NCBI GenBank assembly: GCA_944385895.1
Contig: CALWYZ010000002.1
Location: 1-64,000 of the forward strand
Reading direction: 5' to 3'
DNA from: an uncultured Clostridia bacterium
GTDB lineage: Bacteria; Bacillota; Clostridia; Oscillospirales; QAKW01
Length of the DNA: 64,000 bases
Position numbers and translations under genes: made by a program. The notes below the pieces were generated by a model. It saw nothing but the letters and a program-made list of their open reading frames with translations, was not told where the DNA came from and did no database searches. Each line of letters begins with the position of its first letter. Positions within the stretch are counted from its first letter, which is position 1. This document shows, in pieces, positions 56,390 through 64,000 of this stretch.

Positions 56390-57414
56390 TAGTTAAACTT
56401 ATATACCCTTCTGACAATTTTATATATAGCTTTTGAAACACGCTTTCCAGCTTTCCCGGGCAAAGCCATAAAGAACGCTTTGGAAAAATATCTTATTTTT
56501 TTGTAAAGCTTATTATCCTTATCTTTAAGTCTTTGCCAAAGTTCAACAAATTTTTGATCAGACTGCGGGGTGTTGTCCAGGGCAAGAAGTGTCGAAGTAA
56601 TGGTGTAAATTATAGAAAGATAATATATCATATATTTGCCGAGCTTAGGGGAATCGGCTTTTATACTGTTTAAATCATGATCATCCAGCAGTATATTAGT
56701 TATTTTGATTTGCTGGTCAATGCGCCCGATCATAACTTTTTCGTTAACAGACTGATCTGTTCTGCCTATATAATAACGGTAAAAATCCACATTAAGATAA
56801 AACATTCTTTTAACATAGGGCAGGGGATGATAAAGAACCAGATTATCAACATAAAAAGTATGCTCTGGAAGTACAAGACCGCAGTCTCTTAATAACTTGG
56901 TACGGTACGTAACCGAGTGCATAATAATATATCTGATAGGGTCAATACGTATCATATCTTCCCAGCCAAATACTTTGTTTTCCGGAAAAACTCCGGTATA
57001 TGAAATAATATTCTGTTTGCCGTCTGCAACATGCTCATAAACATAATTTGTTATCATCATGTCAAGAGCTATGTCGGATGATACAAACATTCTTAATGCA
57101 GTCAGTACAGCTTCTAAAGCTTTAGGATCTACCCAGTCATCTGAATCGATAACTTTAAAAAATTCACCCGTGGCATATTTAAGACCTGTGTTTACACCTT
57201 TTCCGTGACCACCGTTTGTTTGGTGCACAGTCTTAATAATATCGGGATAGTCAGCTTCAAACTTGTCGGCAATAGAAGCAGTATTGTCAGTTGAACCGTC
57301 GTCAACTATAATAATTTCAATATCGCTGTCGTTATTGACAAGCAGCGAATTTATGCATTTTTCCATGTATTCCTGAGAGTTGTAGCACGGTACAACAAAA
57401 GATATTATTTTCAT
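56389..57414 (-). CDS. Family 2 glycosyltransferase
   Basis: 341 residues. GT-A fold: ISFVVPCYNSQEYMEKCINS, IIIVDDGSTDNTA and the metal-binding FKVIDSDDWVDPKAL are diagnostic. NGGHGKGVNTGLKYATGEFF is the usual region before it. The C-terminal part is helical and basic (KAGKRVSKAIYKIVRRVY). It transfers a sugar from a nucleotide donor to a lipid or polymer; donor and acceptor are unknown. The PAP2 gene follows with 1-nt overlap. Confidence 0.92.
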   Translation of the reverse strand: MKIISFVVPCYNSQEYMEKCINSLLVNNDSDIEIIIVDDGSTDNTASIADKFEADYPDIIKTVHQTNGGHGKGVNTGLKYATGEFFKVIDSDDWVDPKALEAVLTALRMFVSSDIALDMMITNYVYEHVADGKQNIISYTGVFPENKVFGWEDMIRIDPIRYIIMHSVTYRTKLLRDCGLVLPEHTFYVDNLVLYHPLPYVKRMFYLNVDFYRYYIGRTDQSVNEKVMIGRIDQQIKITNILLDDHDLNSIKADSPKLGKYMIYYLSIIYTITSTLLALDNTPQSDQKFVELWQRLKDKDNKLYKKIRYFSKAFFMALPGKAGKRVSKAIYKIVRRVYKFN

Positions 57415-57461
57415 CGTTAAGCTCCGTTATAATGCAACTGATGTGTTAAATATTTTTTATA

Positions 57462-57490
57462 ATTATAACATTATAAATCATAAAAAGCAA
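57462..57490 (-). promoter_or_regulatory. Putative promoter of the GT2-PAP2 operon
   Basis: On the minus strand TTGCTT (57490-57485), 17-bp spacer, TATAAT (57467-57462). Confidence 0.55.
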
Positions 57491-57524
57491 TAATTATGAC
57501 TAATATATTATTTAAGTAATACAA

Positions 57525-57553
57525 AAAGCTGCAGTAGTTGACACTGCAGCTTT
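57525..57553 (-). terminator. Terminator of the P-loop ATPase gene
   Basis: 11-bp stem AAAGCTGCAGT/ACTGCAGCTTT; on the minus strand the T tail is provided by TTTTTGTATT. Confidence 0.8.
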
Positions 57554-57574
57554 ATTTTAAGCATTAAAAATATT

Positions 57575-58648
57575 TTAATGTAAATTTTTAATAAAATCAT
57601 CAGTAAATTTATTTAAAGCTTTAAAGTCCATTGCATTAATATAAAATTTCTCTAATTCATCATGCTTTGTTTTAATATCTGCTATTCCTTTTGCGGCATT
57701 TGAAGTTAGTTCGCGTATAGTTTTTTTGGCAAATGTTATTTTATTTTTGTTTTCGGAATAGAAATCTTTATTAATATAGCTTTTTGAATTGATTTTTTTA
57801 ATTATTTTGCGCTCGTCTATTTGCGGTGAATAAATATGTCCGCTTGCAATAAAACCAAGTCTCAACTGAGGTATGATTACCTGCTCCAGTCTTTTTTCGG
57901 GAGACAGGGGAGAATGGATAAGCATCGTATTGTAACCCAATTTATTAAAATACAGAGCGGCTTTATTAAGGAATATCCCTGCAATTCCTGCGGTGTCCTC
58001 AATAATAATGTATTCGCTGCAAAGGGTATCGGTCGTTTTGCTGTATGTTATTATCCCGTCTCCTGAGAATGCGGACAGCATTCTGTTTGATATGTTGGGT
58101 TTTGAGGATATTGGAGAAATCGCGTTCTGTTTTATAATCTTTTTTATCTGAGTAGTTATTTTTTCAAAGTCTGTTTTATTTTCAATAAGCATCGACATCC
58201 AGTTTTCCACGCAGCCTGCAGCTTTTAAAAGACTGTACACCGGTTTGTATGCGCAGGATATTTGGGAGAAGAGCTGTCTTATTTGCTGTCTGTTGCATGC
58301 CAGCTTGTTTTCGTCCCAGAATTTGCTCAGATCAATTAACGATTCATACGCCCCCGGAATACTCATTTCATATGCATGCGGTGACGTCGCGTCAATAACG
58401 GATATGTTTTTTTCTTTTATTTGTACTCCGTCAAGACTGTTAGGATCACTGGAGCAATGTATTCGTTCCACAGTCATTCCGTCATCTGCAAATTTGTCTG
58501 CTATTTTTCTCATAAAAGTGCTTTTGCCAGTTCCTGGACCGCCCTTGATAAGGTATACACGATCAAGAGAATTATCGTGAACCAGCTCATCAAAATATGA
58601 AAAAAATCCTTTTTCAGTATTTGCTGCTGTAAATGTATCGTAAATCAT
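57575..58648 (-). CDS. P-loop ATPase of unknown role (PRK06851-like)
   Basis: 357 residues from ATG 58648. Walker A is LIKGGPGTGKSTFMRKIA (residues 33-51). ERIHCSSDPNSLDGVQI and VIDATSPHAYEMSIPGAYES follow; this order matches a Firmicute family with two related ATPase halves found in spore-formers, though its function is not established. The second half (IIEDTAGIAGIFLNKAALYF, LIHSPLSPEKRLEQVIIP) resembles the second half of that family, but I do not see a second canonical Walker A. It is flanked by terminators and stands alone. Confidence 0.75.
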   Translation of the reverse strand: MIYDTFTAANTEKGFFSYFDELVHDNSLDRVYLIKGGPGTGKSTFMRKIADKFADDGMTVERIHCSSDPNSLDGVQIKEKNISVIDATSPHAYEMSIPGAYESLIDLSKFWDENKLACNRQQIRQLFSQISCAYKPVYSLLKAAGCVENWMSMLIENKTDFEKITTQIKKIIKQNAISPISSKPNISNRMLSAFSGDGIITYSKTTDTLCSEYIIIEDTAGIAGIFLNKAALYFNKLGYNTMLIHSPLSPEKRLEQVIIPQLRLGFIASGHIYSPQIDERKIIKKINSKSYINKDFYSENKNKITFAKKTIRELTSNAAKGIADIKTKHDELEKFYINAMDFKALNKFTDDFIKNLH

Positions 58649-58833
58649 AAATCCCCTTTTCCTTTCCGGCAATAGCCGTAATTGTCGCTTTATACTTAAG
58701 CGGCGCTTTGATTTTTAGCAGTTATAAAATACTCTCTGTTTTTATAATATATCAAATAAAAGAAAAGGTTACACAAAATAGTCGGCTGTTGCACACGTGG
58801 TATATGTATGATTGCTCATAAGCAGTAAATAAA

Positions 58834-58864
58834 AAGACCCGTGGGAATTTTTCCCACGGGTCTT
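58834..58864 (-). terminator. Terminator of the glutamate synthase-glnA operon
   Basis: A 14-bp stem AAGACCCGTGGGAA/TTCCCACGGGTCTT with loop TTT, followed on the minus strand by TTTTATTTA. It ends the ANTAR gene's transcript. Confidence 0.9.
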
Positions 58865-58905
58865 GGTATATTTAATATAAAGGTATATTGAAAAATGGTG
58901 ATTTC

Positions 58906-59490
58906 TTAAGTATAAATTTTTATTATGCAGTTTGCTGCATCTTTTTTTGAAATGCAGTTATCCATTGCATATTTTTCAAGATAATGATGAGCATCAGGCT
59001 CTGTCATTTTCAATTCACTTATGAGCACGCATTTCGCACGGTTGATTATTCGAATTTCTTCCATACGTTCCTCTACTGACAACGTTTTTTTCTCAAGATT
59101 GCCAAGTCGCTCTCTTGCAGCGGCCATCCAGGTAAGAGCCTGTATAAGTGTTGCTTTAGAAATTGGCTTTTGCAGGGCAAATATTCCATTGTCTACCGCT
59201 TTATCGCATATTTCAGCAAAAATGTCGCTTTTGGAAAGTACTAAGACAACTGAAGTCTGTATACGACAGCAATCGATTGCCAATCTAATACCCAATTCAT
59301 CCGGCAGAGGCAAGTTAATAATGACAAAGTCAAAACTTCTCTCAAAAATACAGCGTTTAGCCTCATTTGCGCTTGTTGTAATATGTATCGGCTGATACTT
59401 TGAGGAAGAAAACATTTCGCTGAAAGCAGTATTGAATTTTTCGGAACAAGATACCACAAGTATGCTGTAACCCCGTTCTTTTAAACTCAT
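58906..59490 (-). CDS. ANTAR-domain antiterminator with degenerate receiver
   Basis: 194 residues from ATG 59490 (AAGGAG 7 nt upstream). The N-terminal 120 residues have a CheY-like fold, but the usual acidic pair is SC (residues 14-15, in ILVVSCSEKF) and the phospho-acceptor position is Asn59 (FVIINLPLPDELG). The Lys before Pro (ALQKPI) remains. A short coiled coil (ERMEEIRIINRAKCVLISEL) leads into the C-terminal ANTAR RNA-binding domain (AKCVLI ... MTEPDAHHYLEKYAM ... ISKKDAANCII), which in NasT, EutV and AmiR binds dual-hairpin RNA and blocks terminators. It is last in the nitrogen operon, 27 nt after glnA, pointing to control of nitrogen genes. Ligand or partner instead of phosphorylation is inferred. 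Confidence 0.9.
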   Translation of the reverse strand: MSLKERGYSILVVSCSEKFNTAFSEMFSSSKYQPIHITTSANEAKRCIFERSFDFVIINLPLPDELGIRLAIDCCRIQTSVVLVLSKSDIFAEICDKAVDNGIFALQKPISKATLIQALTWMAAARERLGNLEKKTLSVEERMEEIRIINRAKCVLISELKMTEPDAHHYLEKYAMDNCISKKDAANCIIKIYT

Positions 59491-59516
59491 AGATTCGCTC
59501 CTTTTAAACAAAGTGA

Positions 59517-60728
59517 TTATCTGTTACAGTAAATATCTATAATCGATTTTGGAATATGCTTGCTGATAAACTCGCTTTGTTTTGCTATTTCACATGCTTT
59601 TTGCAAAGTCTGAGGGATTGTTTTCATATTATCAAGTATATCGGGGCCGGCTTTAAAAAGATTAAAGTCAGAAACAACTGGAAGATCAAGTTTTCTGTTT
59701 ATGCCGTCAAGTCCGGCATAAATAATCAGAGCAAATGCAAGATACGGATTTGCTGTCGGATCAGGTGAGCGCAGCTCTGCACGTCTGTATTCACCGATAG
59801 CTGCCGGTATTCTTACAAGCTGGCTTCTGTTTTCGCTTGACCATGAAATGTATTTAGGCGCTTTATCATGGCCAAAACGCAGATAGGAATCTGGCAGGGG
59901 ATTAAAAAAAGCGGTCATTTGTGCTGTTTTATCCAAAATTCCCCCGATTACATACGGCAGATTATCATCACCGTTTGCTGATTTGACGGAAATGTTTATA
60001 TGGAATCCGTTACCTGGCTGATCTTTAAGCGGCTTTGGCGAAAAATCTGCATAAAGTCCGTTTCTTCGGGCAACAGTTTTGACTACTGTCTGAAAAGTCA
60101 GTACATTGTCAGCTGCGGTAAGCGGATCTGAGTATCTGAAATCAATTTCATTTTGTCCGGGCCCTTCCTCATGATGAGAGCTTTCCGGACGTATCCCCAT
60201 TTGTTCAAGTGTAAGACAGATCTCCCGACGAACGTTTTCTCCTTTGTCTTCTGGAGCAATGTCCATATATCCCGCAGTGTCATATGGTTGGCTTGTAGCA
60301 TTGCCTTGCTGATCTAGAGTAAACAGATAAAACTCCTGCTCGGCGCCAAAGAAAAATGAAATCCCGGCCTGTGCTGCTTGGTCAACGGCCTTTTTAAGCA
60401 AGCTGCGCGTATCACAGTCAAAAATTTTTCCTGACGGATGTGTTATACTACTGAACATACGCACAACTTTGCCGTGTTCCGGCCTCCATGGCAGAACAGC
60501 CAGGGTTTCGCTTTCAGGTTTTAAAAAGAGGTCAGAGTGTGTTTCGTCACCGAAACCTTTTATGGAAGATGCATCAAAAGCAATACCGTATTCAAAAGCC
60601 CGAGGCAGTTCCTGTGGCATTATCGAAATATTCTTCTGCTTACCGAAAACATCGCAAAACGCCAGACGTATAAATTTTACGTCATCTTCCTGTATATACT
60701 GAATTACCTCTTCTTTTGAATATTTCAT
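59517..60728 (-). CDS. glnA: Glutamine synthetase type I (short form)
   Basis: 403 residues, shorter than the usual about 440-470 residues of GSI. It makes glutamine from glutamate, ammonia and ATP. FDASSIKGFGDETHSDLFLKP is the N-terminal beta-grasp end; the catalytic barrel has FFGAEQEFYLF, GPGQNEIDFRY, NGFHINISV and SSENRSQLVRIPA plus RRAELRSPDPTANPYLAFA. The missing length is at the C-terminus. The adenylylation loop of GlnE-controlled enzymes is not evident, as in other Firmicutes. It lies 18 nt after the GXGXG gene; an ANTAR regulator follows. Confidence 0.95.
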   Translation of the reverse strand: MKYSKEEVIQYIQEDDVKFIRLAFCDVFGKQKNISIMPQELPRAFEYGIAFDASSIKGFGDETHSDLFLKPESETLAVLPWRPEHGKVVRMFSSITHPSGKIFDCDTRSLLKKAVDQAAQAGISFFFGAEQEFYLFTLDQQGNATSQPYDTAGYMDIAPEDKGENVRREICLTLEQMGIRPESSHHEEGPGQNEIDFRYSDPLTAADNVLTFQTVVKTVARRNGLYADFSPKPLKDQPGNGFHINISVKSANGDDNLPYVIGGILDKTAQMTAFFNPLPDSYLRFGHDKAPKYISWSSENRSQLVRIPAAIGEYRRAELRSPDPTANPYLAFALIIYAGLDGINRKLDLPVVSDFNLFKAGPDILDNMKTIPQTLQKACEIAKQSEFISKHIPKSIIDIYCNR

Positions 60729-60746
60729 AATAATACCTCTTTTCTT

Positions 60747-61466
60747 TTAATTGGCAACATACATCTGCTTGTATGGGTTTTTGCTGTCAGGAGTAATTAC
60801 CGAAAACTGTGATTTCAGTATATCCTTTGTTTCAAATCCGAACAGACTGCAGAATTCTGAAAGATTTTCTTTCACAGATTCCATATCCGAGCTATCTGCG
60901 GTTGTTACGCAGACATTGCTAGGAAATTTAATACCGCTTATATCGCCTCTGAGAAAAATTTTTCCTCCGTGCATTCCCGTGCAGGGAAAATTACCGACGA
61001 TTTTTTTGTCATTTTTATCAAGGCCTAAAACTATAATAATGCCGCCTGCCTGATATTCGCCGAGGAAACTGCCCGTAATACCACCTATTATCATAACGGG
61101 TACTTTGTTTTTGTACTCTTTCATATGTATACCTGCACGATAGCCTGCGTTGCCTTTTACATAGATTTTGCCTCCGCGCATTGCGTAACCTGCAGCGTCC
61201 CCGGTGTTGCCGTGTATTACTATTTGTCCGTCGTTCATAGTGTCTCCGACTGCGTCCTGAGCATTAGCGTTTACTGTTATTGATGCACCGTTGAGATATG
61301 CTCCCAGAGCGTTGCCTGGCACACCGTCAATGGTAATATTCTTCCCACTCATGCCTGCCCCTATAAATCTTTGCCCGCAGCAACCGGTTATATGGCATTT
61401 ATCGCTGACATCCCGTATTTTTTCGTTAAGAGATTTATAATCCAAACCATTTACATTCAGTACCAT
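60747..61466 (-). CDS. Glutamate synthase GXGXG domain subunit
   Basis: 239 residues, the third domain of glutamate synthase alpha chain as a separate protein, as in archaea and clostridia. It is a right-handed beta-helix made of repeated GxxGxxxGxxxxG units (VPGNALGAYLNGASITVN, GNTGDAAGYAMRGGKIYVKG). In the large enzyme this domain supports the FMN domain. The ATG at 61466 has GGAGG 14 nt upstream, slightly far; a GTG at 61481 is directly against that site and less likely. It overlaps the stop of the preceding FAD gene's ribosome region by spacing of 4 nt. Confidence 0.92.
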   Translation of the reverse strand: MVLNVNGLDYKSLNEKIRDVSDKCHITGCCGQRFIGAGMSGKNITIDGVPGNALGAYLNGASITVNANAQDAVGDTMNDGQIVIHGNTGDAAGYAMRGGKIYVKGNAGYRAGIHMKEYKNKVPVMIIGGITGSFLGEYQAGGIIIVLGLDKNDKKIVGNFPCTGMHGGKIFLRGDISGIKFPSNVCVTTADSSDMESVKENLSEFCSLFGFETKDILKSQFSVITPDSKNPYKQMYVAN

Positions 61467-61470
61467 TTTA

Positions 61471-62718
61471 TTATACCACACCTCCGAATTGTTTTCTACG
61501 TTTTTTTTCAGAAAATGCCGTAAAAGTCGGAATATTTTTCAGCAATTCAAAGTTTATTGTGTCAAGAGGCACCTGATTGCGTATAAGTGAAGTGAAAATA
61601 CCGGCTTTTTCAGTCTCGTTTATAAAAATATATCCTTTAAGTACACCGTCATCCACAAAAAACTTTTTGGCTGATGTATCTTCCATCTGTGTGTCTGTAA
61701 GACTGCTGTCATTACCGGAAATATAGCTTCCTGCGGTCATGACATGGTATCCGAAAAGTCCTATAGAGTTCATAGGGATCGCATTGTCAAATACTGCTGA
61801 ACCCGATGCCATGTTAACCCCAGCGGTAAATCCCTGCATATAGGCATTTGGCAGAAGAGCAAGAACACGGTCTGATTTCAAAGAAGCGTCATAGCCCTCT
61901 GTGCAGTCTCCTGCTGCATATATATCATCAAGACTTGTCTTCATGTGTTCATCAATTAAAATACCTCGGTTTACCTTTCCATTAGCGTCTGATACCAATG
62001 ATATATTCGGACGGACTCCTACTGCGGTTATAAGGATATCAAAGTCTACAACTTTTTTGCTTTTCATAACTGCTTTTCCGTCTTCAAAGTAGTCGACGCT
62101 ATCCGACAGCAGCAGCTCTATTCCTATGTCTTTTAAATGTTTTTCTATTATAGGTGATGTATCTTTATCAAGAATACTGGAAAGTATCATGTCCGACAGA
62201 TCGCATACCGTTATTTTTGCAACTCGGTTGTGAAGTCCCTCTGCGCACTTGAGTCCTATCAGACCTGCTCCCACTATAAGGACTTTGGACTCTTTGGTTA
62301 TTACTTTTTCTATTTCTAAAGCATCATCCAGAGAGATAAACGAAAAACGATGCTTCACGTTTTCAATCCCTTTGAATTGAGGCGTAAACGGAGACGATCC
62401 AGTTGCTATACATAATGTTGTATAGTGTAGTTCTGTACCGTCGGAAAGCTTGACGGTTTTATTGACAGTATCAATCTTATCAGCTGTTTTGTTATATATC
62501 ACATCACAGTTATTTACTTTATAAAAATCATCAGGCCGGTAATTGATATGATCCAGACTGGTTTTGCCTTCAAGATAATAGGAAATAAGCGGACGACAGT
62601 ATACCGGATGATTTTCTTTAGAGACAACAGTGATGCTGCCGTTTTTATCCTTGCTTCTTATCCCTTCAATGCAGCCGGCAGCCGCAATACCATTTCCGAT
62701 AATGACATATTGTTTCAT
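61471..62718 (-). CDS. FAD/NAD(P)H-dependent oxidoreductase of the glutamate synthase operon
   Basis: 415 residues from ATG 62718 (GGAGAG about 9 nt upstream). The FAD-binding motif is YVIIGNGIAAAG and the NAD(P)H motif is VLIVGAGLIGLKCAEGL; DIYAAGDCTEG is the second FAD motif. The class resembles NirB/rubredoxin reductase-like enzymes, with VYCRPLISYYLEGK. It should pass electrons from NAD(P)H to the 4Fe-4S protein and the glutamate synthase FMN domain. The C-terminal extension after 350 (KGYIFINETEKAGIF) is typical. Confidence 0.9.
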   Translation of the reverse strand: MKQYVIIGNGIAAAGCIEGIRSKDKNGSITVVSKENHPVYCRPLISYYLEGKTSLDHINYRPDDFYKVNNCDVIYNKTADKIDTVNKTVKLSDGTELHYTTLCIATGSSPFTPQFKGIENVKHRFSFISLDDALEIEKVITKESKVLIVGAGLIGLKCAEGLHNRVAKITVCDLSDMILSSILDKDTSPIIEKHLKDIGIELLLSDSVDYFEDGKAVMKSKKVVDFDILITAVGVRPNISLVSDANGKVNRGILIDEHMKTSLDDIYAAGDCTEGYDASLKSDRVLALLPNAYMQGFTAGVNMASGSAVFDNAIPMNSIGLFGYHVMTAGSYISGNDSSLTDTQMEDTSAKKFFVDDGVLKGYIFINETEKAGIFTSLIRNQVPLDTINFELLKNIPTFTAFSEKKRRKQFGGVV

Positions 62719-62722
62719 CTTA

Positions 62723-63151
62723 TTATCTCTCCTCATAAACAATCGCTTTGTTTGGGCACCCGGCAACACAAGCGGGTCCGGACACTGAGTTTTCAATGCA
62801 TAACTCGCATTTCTGTACAGTTCCGTGTTCTGAAACCGAAAGGGCACCGTAAGGACATACCAGTATGCATGTCAGACATCCTACGCATTTATCGGTATCA
62901 ACACAGATTCTGCCGTCGACTTTATGTAAGGCTCCTGAAATGCAGCTCTTTACACAAATAGGATCCTGACAATGCCGACATGAAACCGCAAAATTGATTT
63001 TATCATCTCCGTCCACCGTTATTCTGGGAAAAATCTGTTTTCCTTTTAAAGCTTTTACCATGTCTGAGATACCTGAATTTGCAAAAGCGCAGTTATATTC
63101 GCAAAGATGACATCCTAAACACCATTCTTCATTTACATATACACGTTTCAT
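62723..63151 (-). CDS. 4Fe-4S ferredoxin-type electron transfer protein
   Basis: 142 residues from ATG 63151 (AAGGAG about 9 nt upstream). Four cysteine groups are visible: CLGCHLCEYNC, CRHCQDPICVKSC, CVGCLTCILVCP and CELCIENSVSGPACVAGCP, enough for three to four [4Fe-4S] clusters. The first group is broken by a HLCEYNC spacing. It resembles the HycB/DmsB-like electron-carrier subunits, here serving the split glutamate synthase. It lies 12 nt after the FMN-domain gene and 4 nt before the FAD gene. Confidence 0.92.
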   Translation of the reverse strand: MKRVYVNEEWCLGCHLCEYNCAFANSGISDMVKALKGKQIFPRITVDGDDKINFAVSCRHCQDPICVKSCISGALHKVDGRICVDTDKCVGCLTCILVCPYGALSVSEHGTVQKCELCIENSVSGPACVAGCPNKAIVYEER

Positions 63152-63163
63152 ACAATTCACTCC

Positions 63164-64000
63164 TTATTCTCCGGCATGGGAGATACCGAGTATCTCCAGC
63201 TCTTTATCAGTAAGACCGATACCGCGCAGCATCAGTCTGTTACCTTTTAGAGCCTCTATTGAGTTGATACCCATACCGCCCATAAGCTCCTTTATCTCAT
63301 GTCTCCATGCGTTCATAAGATTTATAAGACGCTGGCTTCCAATTTCAGGATTCAGTCGTTTTACAAGTTCAGGCTGCTGAGTTGCTATGCCCCAGTTGCA
63401 TTTACCGCTTTGACATGTTCTGCACAAATGACAGCCTAAGGCAAGCAATGCTGCGGTTGCGATATAGCAGGCGTCAGCGCCTAAAGCTATTGCTTTTACA
63501 ACATCTGCTGAGCTGCGGATACTGCCTCCCACAACGATAGAAACATTATTGCGTATGCCCTCGTCTCTAAGTCTTTTATCAACAGACGCCAGAGCCAATT
63601 CAATAGGGATACCGACGTTATCTCTGATTCTTGTCGGAGCAGCGCCTGTGCCTCCCCTGAACCCGTCGATTGCTATTATATCAGCCCCGCTTCTTGCAAT
63701 TCCGCTGGCAATGGCTGCAATGTTGTGAACCGCAGCAACTTTAACTATAATAGGCTTTTTATATTCAGTTGCTTCTTTAAGAGAAAACACCAGCTGACGC
63801 AGATCCTCAATAGAGTATATATCATGATGCGGAGCAGGGGAAATTGCATCAGAGCCTTCCGGTATCATTCGCGTGCGAGAAACATCTCCTACAATTTTGG
63901 TGCCAGGCAGGTGTCCGCCGATACCGGGCTTTGCTCCTTGACCCATTTTTATTTCTATTGCAGCGCCTGCTTCAAGATAGTCTTTATATACGCCGAAACG
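63164..64000 (-). CDS. gltB: Glutamate synthase FMN-binding (central) domain subunit, N-terminus outside window
   Basis: 278 residues are visible; the frame is still open at base 64000. It is the FMN/TIM-barrel domain that makes glutamate from 2-oxoglutarate and ammonia. KMGQGAKPGIGGHLPG, SPAPHHDIYSIEDLRQLVF, IAIDGFRGGTGAAPT and VGGSIRSSADVVKAIALGAD are all diagnostic, and the 3Fe-4S cysteines are in ALGCHLCRTCQSGKCNWGIAT. The C-terminal end (GLTDKELEILGI) is complete. It is first in the visible part of the operon; the amidotransferase subunit (class II GATase) is expected upstream, beyond the window. Confidence 0.95.
   Translation of the reverse strand, partial: RFGVYKDYLEAGAAIEIKMGQGAKPGIGGHLPGTKIVGDVSRTRMIPEGSDAISPAPHHDIYSIEDLRQLVFSLKEATEYKKPIIVKVAAVHNIAAIASGIARSGADIIAIDGFRGGTGAAPTRIRDNVGIPIELALASVDKRLRDEGIRNNVSIVVGGSIRSSADVVKAIALGADACYIATAALLALGCHLCRTCQSGKCNWGIATQQPELVKRLNPEIGSQRLINLMNAWRHEIKELMGGMGINSIEALKGNRLMLRGIGLTDKELEILGISHAGE

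Overview
The window reads as a chromosome segment from an anaerobic, low-to-moderate GC Firmicute of class Clostridia, probably a gut-type member near the Ruminococcaceae/Oscillospirales or Monoglobales; the species cannot be fixed from the sequence. Pointers are strong AAGGAGG-type ribosome binding sites, T-rich intrinsic terminators, S-layer-homology (SLH) surface proteins, FMN and SAM-I riboswitches, the ylxM-ffh-rpsP-khpA-rimM-trmD block, DUF951-prfA, RecD2 without RecBC, and a split glutamate synthase next to type I glutamine synthetase and an ANTAR regulator.

Layout. 1-3.3 kb: the 3' end of one SLH gene and a complete paralogue with leucine-rich repeats, sharing a near-identical SLH end and the same terminator. 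3.3-8.5 kb (minus strand): a secreted/anchored DNA/RNA nuclease with a small partner gene that seems to start at ATT, an acetyltransferase, an SLC13-type anion permease, a decayed coding remnant and a GPH-type sugar symporter. 8.5-10.5 kb: a scar region, where a LuxR-like regulator and a cysteine-cluster gene of a kind I associate with mobile elements run into each other as truncated pseudogenes, beside tRNA-Tyr and tRNA-Thr genes. 10.6-23.7 kb: mscS, then rpoB-rpoC and rpsL-rpsG-fusA-tuf, each group with its own promoter. 23.7-31.2 kb: FMN riboswitch-ribU, a small membrane exporter family gene, SAM-I riboswitch-metK with a Dabb protein, recD2, comF and mreB.

31.2-36.0 kb (minus): trmD, rimM, khpA, rpsP, ffh, ylxM and an S1-domain protein, with a palindrome lying over the start of the ylxM transcript. 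36.1-42.3 kb: DUF951, prfA, a Sua5-type tRNA modification enzyme, coaE, a lytic transglycosylase, an M18 aminopeptidase and a DUF1015 protein. 42.4-47.5 kb: an RCC1-like lipoprotein, a membrane protein, a candidate structured RNA, a P-loop protein, pgi and a DacF-type carboxypeptidase. 47.7-54.8 kb: a 1687-residue beta-helix/SLH surface protein and a GH78-like rhamnosidase, suggesting interaction with plant pectic polysaccharide. 54.8-58.7 kb: lipid and envelope genes (GDPD, PAP2, GT2) and a P-loop ATPase. 58.9-64.0 kb: a nitrogen assimilation operon on the minus strand, in transcription order glutamate synthase FMN domain (cut by the window edge), 4Fe-4S protein, FAD oxidoreductase, GXGXG domain, glnA and an ANTAR protein whose receiver lacks its phospho-acceptor.

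Most of the window is housekeeping. The least explained items are the ATT start, the two deletion scars around 9.4-9.7 kb, the 16-bp inverted repeat between rpoC and rpsL, the palindrome at the ylxM promoter, the long hairpin near 44.35 kb, and the degenerate-receiver ANTAR protein next to glnA. I found no CRISPR array, prophage, rRNA operon or insertion sequence. Family assignments come from recognition of the translated sequences; no database search was run.
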